From Nonomuraea typhae (lineage in GTDB: Bacteria > Actinomycetota > Actinomycetes > Streptosporangiales > Streptosporangiaceae): a stretch of DNA of 64,000 nt. The position numbers and the translations under genes were made by a program. Below are positions 58,883 through 64,000 of the stretch, in pieces. The notes below the pieces were generated by a model. It had not been told where the DNA came from and searched no databases. It worked only from the letters and a program-made list of their open reading frames with translations. The stretch is taken from positions 1,302,001 through 1,366,000 of the forward strand of contig NZ_VRLV01000001.1 of assembly GCF_009760925.1 (NCBI RefSeq), written 5' to 3'. Numbering within the stretch: position 1 is the stretch's first letter; each line of letters begins with the position of its first letter.

Positions 58883-60181
58883 ATGTCGATCTCTCGACGT
58901 ACGGTGCTGGGCGGCATGGCGGCGGTCGGCGCGGCCGCGGCCACGGGTGTCGCCGAGGCCGCGGCGTGGGCAGGAGGACCGCGGCGGGCCAAGCATGTGA
59001 TCGTGGTGGACTGGGATGGCTTCGACCCGAGCTACCTGGGGCGTGTGGCGACCCCTCAGCTGGATCGGCTGGCCGCGCGGGGGACCCTGGCGGTGGCGGA
59101 GGGGACGTTCCACACGGTCTCCAATCCCTGCCGCGCGTCCATGAGCACGGGGGCCTATCCCGAGGTGCACGGCAACGTCGCCTACGTGTTCGATCCGGTG
59201 AGCGGCAGGGCTCAGGGGCAGAGCCGGTTCCTGGCGGCGCAGACCATCGCCGAGGCGCTGGCGGCCGAGGGGCGGACCGTCGCCTCTGTGCAGTGGTACA
59301 TGATCCAGAACCACGGCGTGCGCTACGGCGATCCGGAGCATCTGTACGTCCAGCCCGGCGGCGGGTTCGGGCAGCGGGTCGACGTGGCGATCGACATCCT
59401 CAACCTGCGCCCGGTGCTGTCGGACGGTCAGTGGGTGACGGTCCCGAAGGTTCCCGACCTGCTCGCCGTCTACAGCTCCGACCTCGACGGTCTGGGCCAC
59501 GCGGAGGGCCCGGACAGCCCCGGTATGGCCGCGCTGCTGGCCGCGCACGACCGTCAGCTCGGCAGGCTGGTGCAGGCCACCAAGGATGTCGGGATATATC
59601 CGGATACCGCATTCCTGCTCACGAGTGATCATGGCATGACGGCCTGGAACCGCAGCGTGCTCCCCCACGTGGTCGAGGCCGTCGAGGCCACCGGTCACAG
59701 CGTGGAGATCGTCCCCTCGGGCGCCGCCCCGGATCCCGGCACCGAGGTCGTCATCGTGCCCAACGCGGTCCGGGTGGGCGACATCACGCTACGCGGTCCC
59801 GCCTCCGGCCCGCGCGCCCGCGTCAGGATCCGGGCGGCGCTACAGCGGCTTCCGCAGATCGGCCGTGTACTCGACGACCGCGCGTTACGGTCGCTGCACG
59901 CCGGCGACAAGCTCGGCGACCTGGTGGCCGAGGCGAAGCCCCCGTGGGGATTCGGCTACCCCGAGCCGCCCGCAGGGGAGTGGCGCGGGGCGCACGGCAG
60001 CCTGCGGGAGATGAAGGTTCCCCTGCTGCTGTCCGGAGCGGGTGTCCGGCCGGGCCTTCGCCTGCGCCGGCCACGGCTGATCGATGTCGCCCCCACGATC
60101 GCGGCCTTGCTCGGCGCCCGTCCGCCCGCACATGCCCAGGGGCGGGACCTGACCGGGAACGCCGGATTCCCGCTGACTTAG
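58883..60181 (+). CDS. Tat-exported alkaline-phosphatase-superfamily hydrolase (type I phosphodiesterase-like)
   Basis: A 432-residue enzyme. The Tat signal SRRTVLGGMAAVGAAAATG opens the protein. Metal-site segments of the superfamily are present: VDWDGFDPSYLG, FHTVSNPCRASMSTGAYPEV (nucleophile region), SSDLDGLGHAEGPDSP and LLTSDHGMTAW, and GAHGSLREMKVPLLLSGAG. These match nucleotide pyrophosphatase/phosphodiesterases. The ATG at 58883 follows GGGAGCGG. A strong terminator lies 20 bases after its stop. Confidence 0.9.
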   Translation: MSISRRTVLGGMAAVGAAAATGVAEAAAWAGGPRRAKHVIVVDWDGFDPSYLGRVATPQLDRLAARGTLAVAEGTFHTVSNPCRASMSTGAYPEVHGNVAYVFDPVSGRAQGQSRFLAAQTIAEALAAEGRTVASVQWYMIQNHGVRYGDPEHLYVQPGGGFGQRVDVAIDILNLRPVLSDGQWVTVPKVPDLLAVYSSDLDGLGHAEGPDSPGMAALLAAHDRQLGRLVQATKDVGIYPDTAFLLTSDHGMTAWNRSVLPHVVEAVEATGHSVEIVPSGAAPDPGTEVVIVPNAVRVGDITLRGPASGPRARVRIRAALQRLPQIGRVLDDRALRSLHAGDKLGDLVAEAKPPWGFGYPEPPAGEWRGAHGSLREMKVPLLLSGAGVRPGLRLRRPRLIDVAPTIAALLGARPPAHAQGRDLTGNAGFPLT

Positions 60182-60200
60182 CGATCTAGGGAGCGGGCGG

Positions 60201-60225
60201 AAGGGCCGTGCCCGGCACGGCCCTT
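60201..60225 (+). terminator. Hairpin terminator after the phosphatase-like gene
   Basis: AAGGGCCGTGCC (60201-60212) and its complement (60214-60225) form a 12-bp stem around a single base, so the loop must open by a few pairs. This is a strong intrinsic-type terminator. Confidence 0.8.
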
Positions 60226-60230
60226 GTGGT

Positions 60231-60274
60231 CGCCGGATGAACCCATGCCCGCGGGTCCGGCGAGATCGTGCGGC
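60231..60274. repeat. 44-bp repeat, copy B (also at 46671-46714)
   Basis: Same orientation and 40 of 44 bases identical to copy A, 13.56 kb away. Here it continues directly into the DUF6262-like remnant. Confidence 0.7.
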
Positions 60275-60441
60275 CGCATGGACGCCACCGGCCGGCGGAT
60301 CACCTTCGACGCCGTTGCGCGCGAGGCCGGCGTCTCCCAGCCCTGGCTCTATGTCCAAGCCGATCTGTGCGCCGAGATCCAGACCTCCGTCCAGCGCCAT
60401 CCCGCCTCGACGGCGGCGCAGAGGAAACCGGTGATCACTGG
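60247..60441 (+). pseudogene. Remnant of a DUF6262-type transposon accessory gene
   Basis: In frame from about 60247 the translation reads GPARSCGRMDATGRRITFDA, then VAREAGVSQPWLYVQADLCA and EIQTSVQRHPAS. This follows the DUF6262 pattern (TFEAVAR-AGVSRSWLYTQPDLRAEI), a helix-turn-helix protein encoded with the paired tyrosine recombinases of Tn554-like transposons. Only about 55 of the usual 120 or more residues remain, with no recombinase genes nearby. It happens to be in frame with the downstream secreted-protein gene. Confidence 0.65.
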
Positions 60442-60502
60442 TACGCTCCGGGCATTCCTGAAGATCAGTCGATCGACTGCCACGCCCTCGAGGGACCTGT
60501 AT

Positions 60503-61480
60503 ATGCGCCGGTTGCCAGCCTTATTCTCCGCTGTCCTCATCGGTTCAACGACGGCACTCACCATCCCGGCTCCGGCCGAAGCCGCCGTCCCCGATGTGGT
60601 GCGTGCCGTGCAGAACCAGATGGCCAAAGGCGCCACCATCAGATACACGCAGTACGGAACTGTCTCCCTGGGCAGCAGAAACAAATACGGCGGTCAGGCC
60701 CGGGTCTTCCGCTACCAGATACTGCAGAACGGAACGATGCTCGTCGGCAAGAGCGGCGTCAGCGCGGTGAACACCACCCGCCGGGTGGAGTTCAACCGTC
60801 ACCTGATCTCGCTGCCCAAGGAGCGCGCCGCCGAGGGCGACCTCGTCTCGCAAAGCCTGCTCGCCCAGATCCAGCCGCACCGCTGGGTCAACACCAGCGG
60901 GCGCTTCTACAGCACCGGACGCCTGTGGACCGCCGAGCTGCCCAAGGGTAAGACCTGGGCGCGGCGAACCAACCGCAGCCCCGCGGCCACGGCCTTCAGC
61001 GACTCGCTCTTCAACCCCTTCGAGATCCCGACGCTCAGGGCGCTGATCCCGCGCGCGGAGAAGAAGAGGTTCAACCTCCCGAACCCGGCCGGCAAAACCC
61101 CCGATCGCAAGGTGACCGGGTTCTACGCCGGCTGGCTCAGCGCCGCCGAATGGTACGACCTGTCACCCACGTTCCGCGAAGTCGTGGGCCAGCGCCCCGA
61201 TGCTAGCTACGCCAACCACATGATCGGCTGGAAGATCGACTTCGACAAGCAAGGGCTGCCGTTCAAGTTCGGCGCCGGCTGGTCGAAGGATCCGGGCAGG
61301 GGACCCGAAACCGGCGGCGGCGCCGGGATCGAAATCCAGAGCTGGGGGCCGCTCACTACCATCGCCGAACCCCGCCCGGCCCAGGCCGCCGCCGTCCGTG
61401 CCCCAGCCGGAGGGCTGCCTGAGTTCGACGACTTGGGAGAAGTGATCAGAGAGGCCGTCCGGCCGACAAACAAGCCGTGA
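60503..61480 (+). CDS. Secreted protein of unknown function
   Basis: A 325-residue protein with signal peptide MRRLPALFSAVLIGSTTALT, cleavage near AEA-AVP. The mature part has no cysteine and reads like a beta-rich LolA/LppX-type lipid-binding or adaptor fold (VRAVQNQMAKGATIRYTQYG, RVFRYQILQNGTMLVGKSGV, HLISLPKERAAEGDLVSQSL). It ends in a Pro/Ala stretch. The frame is open far upstream through the transposon remnant, but AGGGA and the signal peptide fix the start at 60503. The fold is a guess from pattern. Confidence 0.75.
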   Translation: MRRLPALFSAVLIGSTTALTIPAPAEAAVPDVVRAVQNQMAKGATIRYTQYGTVSLGSRNKYGGQARVFRYQILQNGTMLVGKSGVSAVNTTRRVEFNRHLISLPKERAAEGDLVSQSLLAQIQPHRWVNTSGRFYSTGRLWTAELPKGKTWARRTNRSPAATAFSDSLFNPFEIPTLRALIPRAEKKRFNLPNPAGKTPDRKVTGFYAGWLSAAEWYDLSPTFREVVGQRPDASYANHMIGWKIDFDKQGLPFKFGAGWSKDPGRGPETGGGAGIEIQSWGPLTTIAEPRPAQAAAVRAPAGGLPEFDDLGEVIREAVRPTNKP

Positions 61481-61541
61481 GACGAGCCGACGCCGCTGCA
61501 GGCCACGCGGGGCGGCCGGGGCGCCATGGGTGTGCGACACG

Positions 61542-61780
61542 ATGCCGGATCATGTGGATGTTGCGGCGTTTGCGCTTGTTGTGGCGGACCTACTGGTCCC
61601 CGCCGGTCCCGCGTGGCCGCTTCCGGCGTCGGCCCTTCGGTCTGATCACCGAGCGGAGCATCTGCACGCTCAGCTGATCGTCGTCCGGCTGGAGGCGACC
61701 TTCGGCCACGGGGAGGGGCTGAGCGCTGGGCGTGGCAGGCGCGGATCGAGGCCCGGCTGGGCGAACTGCAGGCTGAGTGA
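61542..61780 (+). pseudogene. Small unknown gene with a one-base frameshift
   Basis: From ATG 61542 the protein reads MPDHVDVAAFALVVADLLVP, AGPAWPLPASALRSDHRAEH and LHAQLIVVRLEATFGHGE. At about 61717 the sensible sequence moves to another frame, AERWAWQARIEARLGELQAE, and stops at 61780. One missing G in a GGGGAGGGG run would restore a protein of about 79 residues. The family is not recognised. Confidence 0.45.
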
Positions 61781-61852
61781 CGGCCTGGCTGTCCGGCCCT
61801 GGAAGGTGGCCTTCAGTCGGCGAACACTGCACTGGACAGTGCGAGGGAGGCC

Positions 61853-62087
61853 ATGAGGTGGCAGGATCTGCGGGATCGGTTGCTGCTCGGTCCGGCGACC
61901 GGGCCGGTTGAGCAGGTGGCCCTCCCGGGCGGGTGGCCGCAGGAACTGCGGGCGCTTGTCGCCGAGCAGCACGGGAAATCGACGCGATCCGGGGCGCGAC
62001 GCCGAGGGAGAAGACGCGGATGAAGCAGGTCAACGTGGAGCACGCGGGCCGAACGTTTCAGGAGCGTTGCTGAGCTCCGAGCAGCCG
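61853..62087 (+). pseudogene. Second small unknown gene with a likely one-base frameshift
   Basis: ATG 61853 has GGGAGG four bases upstream. It reads MRWQDLRDRLLLGPATGPVE, QVALPGGWPQELRALVAEQH, then degenerates into Arg-rich sequence that stops at 62023. One base earlier the other frame gives EIDAIRGATPREKTRMKQVN and VEHAGRTFQERC. A lost G at about 61975 would join them into one protein of about 78 residues. Unknown family. Confidence 0.4.
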
Positions 62088-62632
62088 CGCGGCCGCTTTG
62101 CTTGGAGGTGAGCGAGGGCTTGCGCCATGTGACGTGGGCGTGGCAGGCCGTAGGCGACCTCGTGCTCCACCAGGTGCGTGGGGATCACGAACTGGTTCAC
62201 CTTCCCGCAAGTCTCGTCCGATGGCGGAGTAGATCAACAAGACGTCGCGCGGCGATCATCAGCGGGCCGTGTCTGGCCCCCGGCCTGTATCCGGTCGCTG
62301 TCCATGATGCGCCGCACGCCCGGTTCCTCAACCCCCCGGTGATCACCCTGGAGTGCGGGACGCAGGTTCCTGGGCCAGATCGGTATGAGAATGGGGGCGC
62401 GTTTCTCACAAGTTGCCGGGTCACCGGCTCGCCGTAGGTGGAAGCAGAGCCCGGCGGCAGTGGGGTGCGGCCGCGCTCCATCTCCCGGGGTAGGACCTGC
62501 AACGGAACCTCTTGCCCCAGATCTGGGCCGGTCATGGCTTTGCGCGTGACCGCGGTCGGAAAGGACATCCGCAGAGATGGGGCTTTCGGGGAGCGGCTCG
62601 GAAATGAGGTGCTCGACGTGCGGAGGTGAGCG
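62088..62632. other. Gene-poor stretch, probably decayed DNA
   Basis: No supported gene. Minus-strand reading frames give plausible but broken fragments (for example NQFVIPTHLVEHEVAYGLPR near 62120-62200), each without a start or continuation. The GC content is lower than in the core region. I read it as decayed accessory DNA. Confidence 0.45.
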
Positions 62633-62785
62633 ATGCTGCCCTACCTCCAATCGCTGGTCGCCGGGGTGATCGTGGGCGGCGTGTACGGACTGATCAAGGT
62701 CCCGTCGCCGGCTCCGCCGACGGTGGCTTTGGTGGGGCTGGCGGGGATGCTGATCGGCTACGGGCTGCCCGGGTTGTTCGGATGA
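62633..62785 (+). CDS. XapX-domain small membrane protein, first copy
   Basis: A 50-residue protein with two short helices: MLPYLQSLVAGVIVGGVYGL, then APPTVALVGLAGMLIGYGLP. This matches the XapX domain (two helices around a VPSPAPP-type loop). GGAGG is 7 bases upstream of the ATG. Its stop overlaps the next start (ATGA). Function unknown. Confidence 0.85.
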   Translation: MLPYLQSLVAGVIVGGVYGLIKVPSPAPPTVALVGLAGMLIGYGLPGLFG

Positions 62786-63012
62786 CCCGCACAGTCTTGG
62801 CCTACGTCATCTCCCTCGGCGCCGGGATCATCGCGGGCCTCGTGTATTGGCTCATGGGGGTGGCGACCCCGGCTCCGCCCTGGCAGGCGCTGTGCGGACT
62901 GCTCGGGATTCTCTTCGGTGAGGCATGCATCAGGCGACTACGCGAACGGCTACCGCGCCGCCGCGGCCAGGGCACGCCTGCGCCATCCGATCGAACCGCA
63001 GGAAAGGACTGA
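62782..63012 (+). CDS. XapX-like small membrane protein, second copy
   Basis: A 76-residue protein. MTRTVLAYVISLGAGIIAGL and APPWQALCGLLGILFGEACI repeat the XapX layout (loop VATPAPP), followed by a basic C-terminal tail RRLRERLPRRRGQG. Translationally coupled to the first copy, so the two may form a hetero-oligomer. Confidence 0.8.
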   Translation: MTRTVLAYVISLGAGIIAGLVYWLMGVATPAPPWQALCGLLGILFGEACIRRLRERLPRRRGQGTPAPSDRTAGKD

Positions 63013-63018
63013 AACGGC

Positions 63019-63822
63019 ATGATGCCCGTCACCTACTACCCGATTCCCACCCAGGACCTGTTCCGATCCAACGCTGAGCGGATCAAGGGCAAGCCCTACG
63101 CCAAGTACTTCAACGGGGACCTGTGGCTGCACGACGAGGTGCTACCGCAGCTGAAGAAGCCGATGGACGAAGCCGACATCCTGCCTAAGTCCGATCTCAA
63201 CACGCTTCTAGACCCCGGATACCACCGGGTCGAGACGGGCTTCGGTGCCACCAAGGACAACGACGCGTACGTGACCAGCCTGGTCCGCTACCCCGGCTGC
63301 AGGGTCGAGATGTTCACCTGGTGGTTCTGGTGGCATTCGGTGGAACCCGAGCGGTACTCCTTGTGGTATCCCTTCAACCACGACCACGCCAACCCCCGGA
63401 ACCGGGATGCGCTCACCGAGCCCGGACTCACCGACGCCGAGCGCTACATCGGCAACACCCACGACATCGTCGAGTACGTCGGCCCGACCCGCGCCGAACT
63501 GGTCATCGAGTTCCATGACGCCGGCGACCTCGGGATCGACAGCAGCCGCATCAAAGAGCCCGAGTACTCCCAAGCCTGCGGCATCATCAATGACAAGAGC
63601 TGGATGATCCATCTCCCCCGCGCCACCGAGGACGGGTTCGAACTGCGCAGCCGCTACTACTTCGACAAGTCGATAGCCGCCGCGAGCTCGTCAGGGGTCA
63701 GCGCGTACGAGGCGGCTCTGTCCTTCGCCTACGAGATGGTCATCCACGACCAGACCGAGTTCACCCACCTGTCGACCTTCCTCGCTGACATCTACCACGA
63801 ATTCGGCCCGAGTTCCGCCTGA
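63019..63822 (+). CDS. PhlG-like (DAPG hydrolase domain) protein
   Basis: A 267-residue protein starting at ATG 63019, 6 bases after the XapX pair, with GGAAAGGA upstream. The core resembles the 2,4-diacetylphloroglucinol/phloretin hydrolase family, zinc enzymes that cut carbon-carbon bonds in aromatic ketones: RVEMFTWWFWWHSVEPERYS, LWYPFNHDHANP, and later LVIEFHDAGDLG and EMVIHDQTEFTHLSTFL. His and Glu residues in these blocks are probable zinc ligands. The true substrate is unknown. Confidence 0.75.
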   Translation: MMPVTYYPIPTQDLFRSNAERIKGKPYAKYFNGDLWLHDEVLPQLKKPMDEADILPKSDLNTLLDPGYHRVETGFGATKDNDAYVTSLVRYPGCRVEMFTWWFWWHSVEPERYSLWYPFNHDHANPRNRDALTEPGLTDAERYIGNTHDIVEYVGPTRAELVIEFHDAGDLGIDSSRIKEPEYSQACGIINDKSWMIHLPRATEDGFELRSRYYFDKSIAAASSSGVSAYEAALSFAYEMVIHDQTEFTHLSTFLADIYHEFGPSSA

Positions 63823-64000
63823 TACGGCAGCCGCCACGCTCTGGCCGAGGGGATGACTCGCCCGGCTGATGCCATCTGGTGAGGGGAGGCTGGCACGAGG
63901 GGGTACAGCCGCTCGCGATTATGTCCCTGTGGACGAGCGTCGACGTCGTCGTCGAAGGCCGGCTGCAGGTCCTCGCTCATCCACCGCGCCCCCGTCATCA
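63823..64000. other. Window end without a supported gene
   Basis: A 68-codon minus-strand ORF (63792-63998) overlaps the end of the PhlG-like gene; its translation shows no recognisable motif or ribosome site. I do not call a gene here. Confidence 0.4.

Noticed and set aside
62058..62568. Minus-strand ORFs of 60-123 codons in the gene-poor stretch
   Set aside because: Frames are broken, their starts lack ribosome sites and the translations match nothing I know.
63792..63998. A 68-codon minus-strand ORF at the window end
   Set aside because: It overlaps the PhlG-like gene, has no ribosome site and no recognisable motif; it may or may not be a real gene cut by context.

Overview
The window is high-GC actinobacterial DNA. 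It resembles Streptosporangiaceae, and Nonomuraea is plausible: it has an MreB, many GTG starts with GGAGG-type ribosome sites, AfsR/SARP and LysR regulators, Tat-exported enzymes, DtxR-type iron boxes and a chromosomal Entner-Doudoroff operon. All assignments were read by eye from translated sequence; nothing was searched against a database.

Layout. 1-8.5 kb: end of mreB, an IclR regulator, and the operon zwf-edd-glk-eda (glucose-6-phosphate to KDPG and its cleavage) divergent from a ROK regulator. 8.5-18.4 kb: OmpA-like lipoprotein; a minus-strand metal/redox group (membrane protein, PCuAC copper chaperone, Tat DyP peroxidase, ArsC-like protein); an iron-boxed DUF2470 gene divergent from an rpsD-like gene; LtrA; a membrane spermidine-synthase-like protein. 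18.5-32.7 kb: subtilase plus small partner, DrrAB-like exporter with TetR, Nav-type channel, LCP ligase-like protein, zinc protease, LysR/glyoxalase/FolP2-like cluster, and a large SARP-NB-ARC-TPR regulator. 32.7-46.7 kb: a two-component system whose promoter shares a direct-repeat box with a LolA-like/ABC export operon; a second copper locus (YcnI plus a paralogue of the first locus's membrane protein); a three-gene ABC-2 exporter; a DUF3052 remnant; esterase; iron-boxed siderophore-interacting protein; Ser/Thr kinase.

46.7-63.8 kb is accessory in character: decayed transposase and regulator genes, a 44-bp element present at both 46.67 and 60.23 kb, and several unusual genes. Its centrepiece is a translationally coupled pair at 46.88-49.59 kb. 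One gene encodes a 94-residue protein with one hydrophobic helix. The other encodes an NB-ARC/TPR (NLR-like) protein. The tail of the first and the head of the second carry the same short Gly/Asn/Thr-Gly-Asp motif. This is the layout of bacterial NLR/effector pairs proposed to signal through shared amyloid-like motifs, and it is my best candidate for an undescribed defence system. The NLR's seven 126-bp TPR units are nearly identical in DNA, which suggests recent repeat turnover. Further right are an orphan ABC permease with a large external domain, a second two-component system beside a 41-bp palindrome, a NADAR-domain protein, a SPOR/phosphodiester-glycosidase protein divergent from a Tat-exported phosphatase-like enzyme, and a tandem XapX pair with a PhlG-like hydrolase.
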